NCBI GenBank assembly: GCA_016743945.1
Contig: JADGFI010000025.1
Coordinates: 1-64,000 of the forward strand
From: Desulfobacteraceae bacterium
GTDB taxonomy: Bacteria > Desulfobacterota > Desulfobacteria > Desulfobacterales > Desulfobacteraceae
Reading direction: 5' to 3'
Length of the DNA: 64,000 bases
A model generated the notes under the pieces. The model did not search any database and was not told the DNA's origin. It saw only the letters and a program-made list of their open reading frames with translations. The translations under genes and the position numbers were made by a program. Of the stretch, positions 54,154 through 63,026 are shown piece after piece (position 1 is the stretch's first letter; the number at the start of each line of letters is the position of its first letter).

Positions 54154-54221
54154 GATACATTTCTCCTTAGTTTACGTATTTATTGTTTGCGCTTTAAATT
54201 TTAGTGGTTAAATACCAACTT

Positions 54222-54521
54222 CTATTTAGCAGAATCGCTGGATTTCTCAGAAGTTGTTTTAGCTGGCTCGATTGGCTTGGTTGGATTGCCTGCCTTGGCT
54301 ATCTTAGCTGGCGACTTTTCCTTGGTTTCAGTCCCGGCCTTTTTTCCGCCATAGTCAGTTACATACCACCCAGATCCTTTTAAATGAAAAGTACTCTGGG
54401 AAATAATTTTTTTTAAATGACCCTGGCAGTGAGAGCAACTCTCAAGGGGGGGTTCTGAAATTTTTTGGAATGCTTCTTCCACTTGGCCACATTCGGTGCA
54501 TTGATACTCATAAACTGGCAT
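54222..54521 (-). CDS. FmdB-family zinc-ribbon protein
   Basis: The N-terminal 45 residues form a zinc ribbon, YEYQCTECG...CSHCQG, followed by the conserved FHLKGSGWYVTDYG. The last 35 residues are a Lys/Ala/Pro/Ser tail. A small regulatory-type protein common in Desulfobacterota, function unknown. It lies 68 bases before groES. Confidence 0.85.
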   Translation of the reverse strand: MPVYEYQCTECGQVEEAFQKISEPPLESCSHCQGHLKKIISQSTFHLKGSGWYVTDYGGKKAGTETKEKSPAKIAKAGNPTKPIEPAKTTSEKSSDSAK

Positions 54522-54617
54522 TTTCTAAACGTCTCCACTTTTCTTTGTTGCTGCTTGAAAAATCAAAGATAAAATAATTAGTCTTTCCTCCTTGTCAAGA
54601 CAGGTCCTCCAAAATTT

Positions 54618-55163
54618 TTACCTTGTTTCTCCCCCTCCCTGACCGCCACGCCATTCTCCATAAAAAAGAAATACTTTTGAAAGACCAAGAATGGAGACCC
54701 CCTGCAAAATTGAATAGGTTAAATCATGGACTCGTCTTTCTTCAGCCAGGGTAAGATTGGCTTCTCCGACATTTTCATAACGATGCTCAAACCGTAAAAA
54801 CCTTGCAACATGCACCAGTTCATGGGTGAGAATATATAAAAGGAACGGATCCAGCAATAAAGCCTTATCCTTTTCCACCACGGACAGGATAGCCGGATCC
54901 TGGAGACAGACCTTATACAGACTAAAAGAAGAGGATCCCAGGGAAACTTCTTTTTTACGGCCCTCATATTTTACAACCTGGGCAAAGGGCCCGCGAACCT
55001 GTTCATGAACAACCAGGTCCTTGGCTGTTTTAATATCATATCTATTTTTCAACCAATGCCCTGCAGAGAGCTTAAAAAAATCATTCACCAGTTCTTCAGC
55101 CATGAGAACTGCCCGATCTACCCGTTCCAGTTCTTGGTCATTAAAATATCGATATTCCTGCAT
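54618..55163 (-). CDS. Small putative zinc metalloprotease (HExxH)
   Basis: A 181-residue protein without signal peptide. LTHELVHVARFLRFEHRYE near 113 contains the HELVH zincin motif, and an acidic residue 25-30 residues on (AEERRVHDL) could be the third ligand. Family not recognised. It is divergent from the small COX24-domain gene. Confidence 0.55.
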   Translation of the reverse strand: MQEYRYFNDQELERVDRAVLMAEELVNDFFKLSAGHWLKNRYDIKTAKDLVVHEQVRGPFAQVVKYEGRKKEVSLGSSSFSLYKVCLQDPAILSVVEKDKALLLDPFLLYILTHELVHVARFLRFEHRYENVGEANLTLAEERRVHDLTYSILQGVSILGLSKVFLFYGEWRGGQGGGETR

Positions 55164-55186
55164 GGGGCTACCTGCTAAATAAAGGA

Positions 55187-55214
55187 TTGGACATTTACTG
55201 AAATACTATGATAT
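55187..55214 (+). promoter_or_regulatory. Candidate promoter of the COX24-domain gene
   Basis: TTGGAC (55187-55192) and TGATAT (55209-55214) are spaced 16 bases, 60 bases upstream of the TTG start. Confidence 0.45.
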
Positions 55215-55273
55215 GGTAGCTATTTAGCCAATATGAACAGCATAATAAAATGATCTTAAAGGAGGTGATTTTT

Positions 55274-55369
55274 TTGGGTAGTGTTATTAAAAAGAGACGG
55301 AAAAAAATGCGCAAGCATAAGCACAGAAAACTCCTTGCTAAAACCAGACACCAGAGAAAGAAAAAATAG
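55274..55369 (+). CDS. 31-residue AURKAIP1/COX24-domain protein
   Basis: A very basic microprotein: it begins MGSVIKKRRKKMRKHKHRK and ends TRHQRKKK. This is the COX24/mS38-type domain, known as a small-subunit component of mitoribosomes and found as a tiny stand-alone gene in several bacterial phyla. The ribosome site GGAGGTGA is a near-perfect anti-16S match 5 bases before a TTG start, implying strong translation. It is too short for ordinary gene calls. A hairpin follows 27 bases after the stop. Confidence 0.85.
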   Translation: MGSVIKKRRKKMRKHKHRKLLAKTRHQRKKK

Positions 55370-55396
55370 CCGAAAGACTACGTACAATTTTGGGAG

Positions 55397-55430
55397 GAGT
55401 ATTGAGTTGCAAGCACCCAACTCAATACTC
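55397..55430. terminator. Hairpin between convergent COX24-domain gene and hflC
   Basis: A perfect 13-bp stem (55397-55409 with 55418-55430), 8-base loop, without a strong T tract. Its position between convergent genes suggests a bidirectional terminator. Confidence 0.65.
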
Positions 55431-55471
55431 AATCCCATTTAAACTTCTACCAAGGGCATATTTGCCCCCCC

Positions 55472-56422
55472 CTAATTACCAACGCCCTTCATATACTTCA
55501 TCAAATCCGAATTTGTTGAAAGAATCAACGAGCTATCCTTGGCGAGACTCTTTTTGTAGACTTCCATTGTTTTCTGGAAAGCATAAAAATCCGGATCTAC
55601 CCCGTAGGCAGCTGCATATATCTGGGTGGCCTTGGCATCGGCATGACCCTTGGTTTCCTGGGCAGTTCGATAGGCCTCTGATTTTATTTTCTGGAGTTCT
55701 TTTTCCTTTTCACCCCTTATATTACTGGCCTCTCCCTTTCCTTCTGCACGGAATTTTTCAGCAATTTGATTTCTTTCCGCAATCATCCGGTCATAGACAG
55801 AACGCCGAACACTGTCAATATAATTGACCCGTTTAATTTTCATATCCACAAGCTCTATACCAAATTCCTCAAGTTTCTTTCGGGACTGGGCCACAATCCG
55901 ACGGGTGATTTCGTCCCGACCCAGATCAACCTGATACCGGACACGCCGATTTTTATTTTCATCATCATTGGCAACATCAAAGGTATCCATGGCACGATCT
56001 GTATTACGTACCGTTTCAACCAGGGGATATGAGGTGATCAAATTCCGCATGGCAGGATCGATAATATCGTCCAGGCGCTTCAGGGCGGAAAATTCATCTT
56101 TTACTGTCTGAAAATAGAGGATAGGATCAGAAATTTTCCACCGGGCAAAGGTATCCACCCAGATATAGGTCTTATCCTTTGTGGGCACCTGGCCTGGATC
56201 GCCGTCCCATTCCAACAAATTTTTAGGAAAGTAGTTGGCAGTTTGAATAAAGGGCGTCTTGAATTGTAGCCCCGGTTCCTTGACAGGCTCCCCCACAATC
56301 CTGCCAAACTGGGTAATCACCACCTGCTCGGTCTCATCCACCACGTAGGCCGAACTAAAGACCAGCACGAGGACAGCCGCAACTATCGTCACAATCATTA
56401 TTTTTATCGCGTTGCTATTCAT
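55472..56422 (-). CDS. hflC: FtsH regulator HflC
   Basis: SPFH/band-7 membrane protein, 316 residues: one N-terminal helix, then YVVDETEQVVITQFGRIV, the band-7 fold and a coiled coil rich in Ala/Glu/Arg. With HflK it forms a large periplasm-facing complex around FtsH. It lies 2 bases after hflK. Confidence 0.93.
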   Translation of the reverse strand: MNSNAIKIMIVTIVAAVLVLVFSSAYVVDETEQVVITQFGRIVGEPVKEPGLQFKTPFIQTANYFPKNLLEWDGDPGQVPTKDKTYIWVDTFARWKISDPILYFQTVKDEFSALKRLDDIIDPAMRNLITSYPLVETVRNTDRAMDTFDVANDDENKNRRVRYQVDLGRDEITRRIVAQSRKKLEEFGIELVDMKIKRVNYIDSVRRSVYDRMIAERNQIAEKFRAEGKGEASNIRGEKEKELQKIKSEAYRTAQETKGHADAKATQIYAAAYGVDPDFYAFQKTMEVYKKSLAKDSSLILSTNSDLMKYMKGVGN

Positions 56423-56424
56423 CG

Positions 56425-57516
56425 TTATTCACCCTTCCGAAGGAGATTATCCGGAGACATAAGATTTGATCCTTTGGTCCCCATATTTAAAAACGGCAAT
56501 AAGTTTTTCTGTTCAGAATCAATTATATACTTTGAGCCAAGCTGTGGGATGACTTCCAGCATTGCCTCAAGATACATCCGTTTTTTGGTCACTTCCTTTG
56601 CCTGGGCATAGGCATCATAAACCGCTTTAAACTTGGTTGCATCCCCCTGGGCACGGTTAACACGGTCAATGGCATACCCTTCTGCATCCAGAATCAACCG
56701 TTTGGCCTCACCCCTTGCAAGGGGAACCGCCTTGTTATATTCTTCTCTGGCCTTGTATATGGTCTGCTCTTTTTCCTGAATGGCCTGGTTTACCTCATTG
56801 AATGAAGCCTGGACCGGTTCGGGTACATTGGTCTTTTTCATCTCAATGTTGACAATGCTGATACCCGCCTCATAATTGTCCATTTCCTTTTGGAGCATCT
56901 CTTTGGCAGCCAGTGCGATTTCCTCACGACTGGAGATCACTTCATTGATGCTCCTGTCCCCCACAACGGTTCTCATGGTTGACTCTGACATACTTCGAAG
57001 CAAGGATTTGACATTCTTGACGTTAAACAGATAGGCCCTGGGATCTGATCGTCTGTACTGGACAATCCAGGGAATCACGGCAACATTCAAATCCCCTGTC
57101 AGCATCAAAGAAGATTCCTGCCTCGGCGTTGCAGCCGATGTCCGGTATTTGTCACTGCTCCCATAGGTGTTGAACCCAAATTCTTCTGTTTCCGGTGTTT
57201 TAACGTTCACCTTGGTCACCCGCTCGATACCCGAGGGCAACTTAAAGTTCAACCCGGGCTGGGCAAGCCTGCTGTATTTACCAAATCGCTGGATCACCCC
57301 TACCTCATTTCGATCCACCGTAAAAAAGGTAGAGGATCCAAAATATAGGGCGATAAGGATAAGACCCACCAAAAGAACACCAGGGAATTGAAACCCTTTA
57401 AATTTATTTAGGAGTTCATCCATCTGGGGAGGCCTGGGCATACCCGGACCGCTGCCCCCCTGTTTTTTCTCATACTTTTGCTGGTTATCCCGCAGCTTTT
57501 CCCAATCCCAATTCAT
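56425..57516 (-). CDS. hflK: FtsH regulator HflK
   Basis: SPFH protein of 363 residues: a Gly/Pro-rich cytoplasmic start, one helix (about 42-62), FTVDRNEVGVIQRFGKY, and the conserved coiled coil with ARGEAKRLILDAEGYAIDRVNRAQGD. AGGA lies 8 bases before the ATG. Confidence 0.93.
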   Translation of the reverse strand: MNWDWEKLRDNQQKYEKKQGGSGPGMPRPPQMDELLNKFKGFQFPGVLLVGLILIALYFGSSTFFTVDRNEVGVIQRFGKYSRLAQPGLNFKLPSGIERVTKVNVKTPETEEFGFNTYGSSDKYRTSAATPRQESSLMLTGDLNVAVIPWIVQYRRSDPRAYLFNVKNVKSLLRSMSESTMRTVVGDRSINEVISSREEIALAAKEMLQKEMDNYEAGISIVNIEMKKTNVPEPVQASFNEVNQAIQEKEQTIYKAREEYNKAVPLARGEAKRLILDAEGYAIDRVNRAQGDATKFKAVYDAYAQAKEVTKKRMYLEAMLEVIPQLGSKYIIDSEQKNLLPFLNMGTKGSNLMSPDNLLRKGE

Positions 57517-57780
57517 AGATAAATCCTGTGTAAATGATTATTAATAAACTTTCTCATAATTCTCCCAGTATATTGAACTATTTTGAAAAAAAATATAACC
57601 GTATTTATAATTATCAACCCTAAAAGGCAATATTTATTTGATCATAGCAATGGTCGCCCTTTCATTTAGCAGTACAATATCAAATAATATTTTGGGTATA
57701 TTCCATGAATAGAATGTGGTATTGAAAACAAAATATTGGAAGAAAAAAATCAACTCAACAGATACCCTAAGATAAACCAA

Positions 57781-58098
57781 ATGACCAAAAGAAAAGACAG
57801 CAAACTCATTCATATCAGCGACATCTTAAGCTCGGCCTTAGGGAGATACAGACCTGCAAGAGATACGGATATGACCCGAATATGGGATATATGGGATACT
57901 GCCGTGGGCAGGCCCATTGCCATGAATGCCAAGCCAGATGCCTTTAAGGATGGCCACCTTACGGTCAATGTCTCAAGTTCCGCCTGGATTCACCAACTCA
58001 AATTTCTTGAACGAGAAATGATTACAACTATAAACAAGCAAATGGACAAGGATCTTGTCAAGCAAATTCGGTTTAAAATTGGTAGAATCCACAGTTGA
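57781..58098 (+). CDS. DUF721/DciA-like protein
   Basis: A 105-residue protein with the DciA/DUF721 core: IWDIWDTAVGRPIAMNAKPDAFKDGHLTV and SSAWIHQLKFLE. DciA proteins help load the replicative helicase. The ATG at 57781 is preferred; an upstream TTG at 57736 adds 15 polar residues. It overlaps the methyltransferase gene by about 44 bases. Confidence 0.8.
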   Translation: MTKRKDSKLIHISDILSSALGRYRPARDTDMTRIWDIWDTAVGRPIAMNAKPDAFKDGHLTVNVSSSAWIHQLKFLEREMITTINKQMDKDLVKQIRFKIGRIHS

Positions 58099-58816
58099 TA
58101 CTTTTTTTGAAAACCAGATAAGAATTTACCAGCCAAGAAACGGGTACCGGTATTCCATGGATCCTGTTATCCTTGCCGCCCAGGTGATGCCTTCACCCGG
58201 ATGCAAGATCATTGATATTGGATGCGGATGCGGTATTATCCCTTTAATTATCGGGTTTCGATACAAAAACGTCCACATCATCGGCATTGAGATTCAATCC
58301 CAGCTGGCCGAACTTGCCACAAAAAACATCACGGGAAACCAGATGTCGGACCGAATCCAAATTTTAAACAAAGATATTCGAACCACCACCTCTTTTGACA
58401 TCCATTTTTTCGATTCCCCAGGGGTTGCCGATATTATTGTTTCCAATCCCCCCTATAAGAAAAAGGATACCGGCCGATTAAACCCGAATATCCAAAAAGC
58501 CATGGCCCGGCACGAAATAAAACTTGAACTGTCACAGTTTTTTTCAAGCGCCCGCAGGCTTTTGAAACCCCGGGGGCAAATCCTTTTTATATTTCCGGCG
58601 GATCGGCTGCAAGATCTTGTCCCAGATCTTTCGTCCCATGGATTTCAACTGGACTGGATTCAATTTATCCACACTAAAAAAAACAAACCCGCCAAACTAA
58701 TACTTGTCTCGGGCATCAAAGACGGCCATGGGGCCTGCATTGTCCGCCCGCCTTTGTACATATATGACAACCAAAATAATCCGACAAATGAATATGAAGC
58801 CATGTTTAAACCTTGA
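58055..58816 (+). CDS. TrmN6-like tRNA adenine-N6 methyltransferase
   Basis: Class I SAM enzyme: IIDIGCGCGIIPLIIG near 55 binds SAM, and DIIVSNPPYKK near 130 is the NPPY catalytic motif of amino-methyltransferases; NGYRYSMDPVILA near 29 is the typical pre-motif of tRNA1(Val) m6A37 enzymes. The start is uncertain: TTG at 58055 or TTG at 58079, both without good ribosome sites, suggesting coupling to the DciA-like gene. Confidence 0.82.
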   Translation: MSSKFGLKLVESTVDTFFENQIRIYQPRNGYRYSMDPVILAAQVMPSPGCKIIDIGCGCGIIPLIIGFRYKNVHIIGIEIQSQLAELATKNITGNQMSDRIQILNKDIRTTTSFDIHFFDSPGVADIIVSNPPYKKKDTGRLNPNIQKAMARHEIKLELSQFFSSARRLLKPRGQILFIFPADRLQDLVPDLSSHGFQLDWIQFIHTKKNKPAKLILVSGIKDGHGACIVRPPLYIYDNQNNPTNEYEAMFKP

Positions 58817-58861
58817 CACAAGGTCAAAAAGAGTCTATTTTGCCTTGAATTAATTGACTAC

Positions 58862-58953
<92 letters not shown>

Positions 58954-58964
58954 AAAAATATATA

Positions 58965-58992
58965 AGCTACCGTAATTACGGTGGCTTTTTTT
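58965..58992 (+). terminator. Terminator after tRNA-Ser
   Basis: A 9-bp stem (58965-58973 with 58978-58986, one G-T pair), loop AATT, and a T7 tract. It lies just inside the inserted segment. Confidence 0.85.
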
Positions 58993-59171
58993 GTTTTAAA
59001 AGTCTGAAATTTTCAATCCATCACCACTTACACACTTGTGAACCTGAAGGATCTAATGGCAACCTGACCTTATTTTTATTAGAGAGGTCAAACTATTTTA
59101 AATAGGATAACGATGCTAAAATCATTAAATCAATAATTTGGATAAAAAGTTTCACACCTTTCCATTTTTTT

Positions 59172-59232
59172 TTCATATTTTATGAAATTAATGTGATATT
59201 TTCTTCATATTTTATGAGATTAATGTTATACT
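59172..59232 (+). promoter_or_regulatory. Direct-repeat promoter of the PEP-CTERM gene
   Basis: A 27-base unit occurs twice (59172-59198 and 59204-59230) with two mismatches and a 32-base period, about three helical turns. The second copy covers TTCATA (59204-59209), which is 17 bases from TATACT (59227-59232). This arrangement suits an operator for a regulator binding one DNA face. The remainder of 58993-59288 is AT-rich and has no gene. Confidence 0.5.
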
Positions 59233-59288
59233 TTTTCTTTTATTGTAATACTGCAAACCCATTTACAGGGTATCTATAAGGATTTGAA

Positions 59289-59894
59289 ATGAAAAAATTT
59301 TTATTAGTTAGTTTATTTTTAGTTTTTACTTCGAGTGCATACGCTACGACAATGAGCTATGATTTTAGCAACCCCGCAACCCCATTTCGTTTGTTAAGTA
59401 ATACTTTCGATTTAGGCTCAGGGCTTGAAGTCACAGCAACAGCATCTTGGGTAAAACATGACCCATATGGTACTGGTAGTGGTTGGGTAACTAGAAATGC
59501 CAATGGTCTAGGCGTTGACAATGACTCTTGGTACTCTGATAATCATCAAATTGATGGCAATGGTTGGGAAGACACTCTCTGGCTAACTTTTAATGACACA
59601 GTATCACTAACAGATGCAATGTTTCGTAATGCTGACGGTAATGATGACTTCGATTTTATAATAGGAAATTCATGGGTATTTCAAGACCATGATGCAAAAC
59701 CGGGCAGGAAATGGACAAGTTTAGGGGCAAACCGTACAGGCACTGTTTTTGGTTTTCGAGCCAATCAGCCCAACGATAATTTTAGACTTGAAAAGCTAAA
59801 ATTTGATTATACCCCTGTACCAGAACCTGCAACAATGCTTCTCTTTGGCCTTGGTTTACTAGGACTTGCTGGAGTGAGTAGAAGAAAAAAATAG
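59289..59894 (+). CDS. PEP-CTERM exported protein
   Basis: A signal peptide (MKKFLLVSLFLVFTSSAYA) starts a 201-residue protein. The C-terminal sorting signal is complete: VPEPATM, a hydrophobic helix LLLFGLGLLGLAG and a basic VSRRKK end, the target of an exosortase. The mature domain is Trp/Asn/Asp-rich and beta-like, with no known fold. Such proteins are usually linked to exopolysaccharide and biofilm. It is the only gene in the segment between the tRNA-Ser repeats. No exosortase is encoded in the window. Confidence 0.9.
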   Translation: MKKFLLVSLFLVFTSSAYATTMSYDFSNPATPFRLLSNTFDLGSGLEVTATASWVKHDPYGTGSGWVTRNANGLGVDNDSWYSDNHQIDGNGWEDTLWLTFNDTVSLTDAMFRNADGNDDFDFIIGNSWVFQDHDAKPGRKWTSLGANRTGTVFGFRANQPNDNFRLEKLKFDYTPVPEPATMLLFGLGLLGLAGVSRRKK

Positions 59895-59925
59895 CACCTC
59901 TTTTGACATAAATCAACGTTTTAAG

Positions 59926-59957
59926 GCAGAGTCTATTCGATAGGCTCTGCTTTTTTT
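59926..59957 (+). terminator. Terminator of the PEP-CTERM gene
   Basis: A 10-bp stem (59926-59935 with 59941-59950, one G-T pair), loop TTCGA, and a T7 tract, 30 bases after the stop. Confidence 0.9.
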
Positions 59958-60305
59958 ATTCCAATATATACATCACATTTTTTACAAATCCAGGGGAAAT
60001 AACTTCCTTGGGGTGGACAAAACCCGGTCTCGCTCTAATATCAAAAAGCTTGTGGCTAAAAACACAGTTAATTTGGGGATGTTGTCAAGGCATTGGTTAA
60101 AACATGTAACAAGAACTTTGGGATTGGGCTTGATTTTTATGGGTGAACCAGTGTAGAAGAGAGGGTGCCAGGGCATGAAGTGAAGGTATGTCTAATGGAT
60201 TTACCATACACAAGACCCATACACTTTAGAATAAACGGTTTGTGATTGGATTTAAAAATTTAAAGTAATTACAGAGAGTTGAGTGAGGGTTACGTTTCGA
60301 TAAGA
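59958..60305. other. 348-bp stretch inside the tRNA-linked segment, no gene seen
   Basis: No frame has family-like residues or ribosome sites. A minus-strand frame of 64 codons (59982-60176) has no start signal and looks accidental. There is no integrase, so any recombinase gene was lost or acts from elsewhere. Confidence 0.5.
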
Positions 60306-60328
60306 TCGAATCCCCCCCCTCTCCGCCA
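60306..60328 (+). other. Right attachment-like repeat: duplicated tRNA-Ser 3' end
   Basis: TCGAAT, eight C, TCTCCGCCA: the tRNA-Ser 3' end with one added C, including the CCA. No other part of the tRNA is present. It lies 21 bases before the dnaX ATG and marks the end of the 1.36-kb inserted segment. Confidence 0.85.
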
Positions 60329-60349
60329 CACAGCAATTAGCGGACATCC

Positions 60350-62071
60350 ATGTCATATCAAGTATTAGCATTAAAATATCGGCCCCAAACATTTGATGAA
60401 GTTGTTGGTCAGCCCCATGTAACCCGCACCCTTGAAAATGCCATCACGGCGGATCGTGTTGCCCACGCCATTTTATTTACCGGCCCCAGGGGTACCGGCA
60501 AGACCACCATTGCCAGAATTTTGGCAAAAGCCATGAACTGTCGCACCGGCCCTACCCCAACCCCTTGCAACACCTGTAAAATTTGCAAGGACATTGTTGA
60601 AGGACATTGTTCCGATGTGTTTGAAATTGACGGTGCATCCAATAACAGTGTGGACCAGATCAGGGATCTTCGGGAAAATGTCACCTACATGCCCGCCACC
60701 GCTGCCTACAAGATATATATTATTGATGAAGTGCACATGCTGTCCACGGCAGCCTTTAACGCATTATTGAAAACCCTGGAAGAACCTCCGGATCATGTGA
60801 TGTTCATCTTTGCCACCACGGAAGTGCACAAGATACCGGCCACCATTTTATCCCGGTGCCAGCGCCACGACCTTGGCAGAATTCTTCTGGAAGAAATTTC
60901 CGATCACCTTGGAATGCTGTGTGCCAGGGAAGGGTTTGCCATCGAAAAAGAGAGCCTGGACCTGATATCCCTGGAAGCCGACGGATCCATCAGGGACTCT
61001 TTAAGCCTTCTTGACAGAATAATGTCTGCTTGTCCGGAAAAAGAGATTGATCATCAGAAGGTGATTGACAACCTTGGGGTAATGGACAGACGAGTAATGC
61101 ACGATATTTCATCGGCTGTGTTTCAAAAGGATGGGGCAAAACTGATCCATATTGTTGAAATGGTAAATGATTCCGGCCTTGACTTGAAAAAATTCTTTTC
61201 AGACATCATTCTTCATTTTCGAAATTTAAATGTCATCAAACTTTGCGGCCAGGACAACTCAGCAATTAATCTCACAGATATTGAAAAAGAGACCCTATCC
61301 CAGGCGGTAACGCAATTGCACCCTAACTATCTGGGGATGCTGCTGCAATTGCTCTTAAATGAAGAATCCCTGGTTAAATTTTCTTCCCATACAAAAACAG
61401 CCGTGGAGATGGTGCTGCTCAAACTGATCCAGATAAACCCCGGGGCACAACTGGACCAGATAATAGGCAAACTGGATCTTCTGGCCAGACAGATAGCGTC
61501 TAAACTGACAAGACAGAGAGCGACAGGCCCCGCCGGATACACCCAGCCAACTATCATGTCGGATACCCTTGCCCCCATGCCCTTGGATCAGCCTTCTCGA
61601 AAAGAAGCGTCCCCCAAAGAAATTGCAGCCAAAGAAATTACACCCAGGAAACCTTCCATGCCAATGGCGACAAACGCCACTGCCTTACAAACCCAAGAAA
61701 GCCAGGCTCCCTATGCCCCAGAACTCCCAAAAACCTGGCCCAATTTTTTAACAAAAATTGAAAAAAAACTCCCCTTTATATTTGCCCTGCTCGCAAAAGC
61801 CAGGGTGGATGAATCAAGTCCCGGGAGTGTCCAGGTAAAATTATATAATTGTTCTGCCTTTGACACCGCAAGACTCAAGAAAAAACGAGAAGAACTACAG
61901 ACCCTTTGTAAAAATTTTTTGGAAAAAAATCTCGACATCGCCATTATGTCTGAAACCCAATCCCCTGGCAAACCCGATAAGCAAAAGGCCAGCATGAAGG
62001 TGGCAGCACGCAATCACCCGCTGGTCCTTGATGCCCAGCGCATCTTTGATGGCGAGATCATCAACTATTAA
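60350..62071 (+). CDS. dnaX: DNA polymerase III subunit gamma/tau
   Basis: Clamp-loader ATPase, 573 residues: YRPQTFDEVVGQ, Walker A GPRGTGKTT near 46, a zinc module CRTGPTPTPCNTCKIC near 64, the DEVHMLS box, sensor 1 TTEVHKIP. After residue 370 comes a Pro/Lys-rich linker and a tau-like C-terminal domain. It is the first gene of the conserved dnaX-ybaB-recR block. Confidence 0.95.
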   Translation: MSYQVLALKYRPQTFDEVVGQPHVTRTLENAITADRVAHAILFTGPRGTGKTTIARILAKAMNCRTGPTPTPCNTCKICKDIVEGHCSDVFEIDGASNNSVDQIRDLRENVTYMPATAAYKIYIIDEVHMLSTAAFNALLKTLEEPPDHVMFIFATTEVHKIPATILSRCQRHDLGRILLEEISDHLGMLCAREGFAIEKESLDLISLEADGSIRDSLSLLDRIMSACPEKEIDHQKVIDNLGVMDRRVMHDISSAVFQKDGAKLIHIVEMVNDSGLDLKKFFSDIILHFRNLNVIKLCGQDNSAINLTDIEKETLSQAVTQLHPNYLGMLLQLLLNEESLVKFSSHTKTAVEMVLLKLIQINPGAQLDQIIGKLDLLARQIASKLTRQRATGPAGYTQPTIMSDTLAPMPLDQPSRKEASPKEIAAKEITPRKPSMPMATNATALQTQESQAPYAPELPKTWPNFLTKIEKKLPFIFALLAKARVDESSPGSVQVKLYNCSAFDTARLKKKREELQTLCKNFLEKNLDIAIMSETQSPGKPDKQKASMKVAARNHPLVLDAQRIFDGEIINY

Positions 62072-62114
62072 CAAATAGATAAAACATTCTATAATAAAAC
62101 AGGAGAGTATACAG

Positions 62115-62423
62115 ATGCAAAATATGAGTTCAATGATGAAACAAGCCCAGAAACTTCAGAAAAAAATGCTGAAAACCCAGGAAGAACTGGCAAAAAAAAC
62201 AGTTGAAGCTTCTGCCGGTGGCGGTATGGTAAAAGTAATCGCCAACGGGGGACAAAAAATCGAATCCATTGTACTTGAAAAAGAAGTGGTGGACCCCGAA
62301 GATATTGAAATGCTTCAGGACCTTGTCATGGCTGCTGTCAATGATGCCCTGAAAAAATCCCAGGATATGGTTTCCGCTGAAATGGGCAAGCTCACCGGCG
62401 GACTCAACATCCCCGGCATGTAG
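62115..62423 (+). CDS. YbaB/EbfC nucleoid-associated protein
   Basis: A 102-residue DNA-binding dimer: MMKQAQKLQKKMLKTQEEL helix, GGGMVKVIANGGQKIESI sheet and the GGLNIPGM end. It lies between dnaX and recR, the usual place. Confidence 0.95.
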   Translation: MQNMSSMMKQAQKLQKKMLKTQEELAKKTVEASAGGGMVKVIANGGQKIESIVLEKEVVDPEDIEMLQDLVMAAVNDALKKSQDMVSAEMGKLTGGLNIPGM

Positions 62424-62426
62424 ACC

Positions 62427-63026
62427 GTGAATCATTACCCAGAAGCGATTATAAAGCTGATCAATTCCCTGTCCACCCTTCCGGGTATTGGAAAAAAAAC
62501 AGCAGAACGGCTTGCACTTCATATCCTCCATGCCCCGGATCATGAGGCGGCAGCACTTGCAGGGGATATTCTTGAACTCAAAAGCAGTGTCAGGCTTTGT
62601 TCCTTGTGTTTTGCCTTAAGCGACCAGCCACAATGCCGCATCTGCACAGATCCGACACGGGACCCTTCCTTGATTTGTGTGGTTGAAAATCCAAAAGATA
62701 TGGCCGCCATTGAAAAGGCCCATGTCTTTTCCGGGACCTATCATATCCTGGGGGGTGCCCTGTCTCCCATTGACGGAATTGGCCCCGATGATATCCGGCT
62801 GGCTGAATTATTCAACCGGGCCGACCCTAAACGAGTGACGGAAATTATTCTTGCAACAAAAACCGATGTTGAAGGAGAAGCAACCGCTGCCTACATTCTG
62901 GACCGGCTTAAATCAAGAGACATCACCATCACCCGTATTGCATCCGGGGTTCCCATGGGGGGAGATCTGCAATATGTCGATCCCTTAACACTGCAAAAGG
63001 CAATGGAAAAACGATATGGATTCTAA
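62427..63026 (+). CDS. recR: Recombination protein RecR
   Basis: A 199-residue RecR: HhH (LPGIGKKTAERLALHIL), four-cysteine zinc finger (CSLCFALSDQPQCRIC) and Toprim domain (ICVVENPKDMAAIE; GVPMGGDLQYVDPLTL). It starts with GTG 3 bases after the ybaB stop. Confidence 0.96.
   Translation: MNHYPEAIIKLINSLSTLPGIGKKTAERLALHILHAPDHEAAALAGDILELKSSVRLCSLCFALSDQPQCRICTDPTRDPSLICVVENPKDMAAIEKAHVFSGTYHILGGALSPIDGIGPDDIRLAELFNRADPKRVTEIILATKTDVEGEATAAYILDRLKSRDITITRIASGVPMGGDLQYVDPLTLQKAMEKRYGF

Noticed and set aside
54154..54221. CIRCE operator or heat-shock promoter before groES
   Set aside because: I looked for the TTAGCACTC inverted repeat and for CTTGAA/CCCCAT boxes; neither is present in the 68-base gap.
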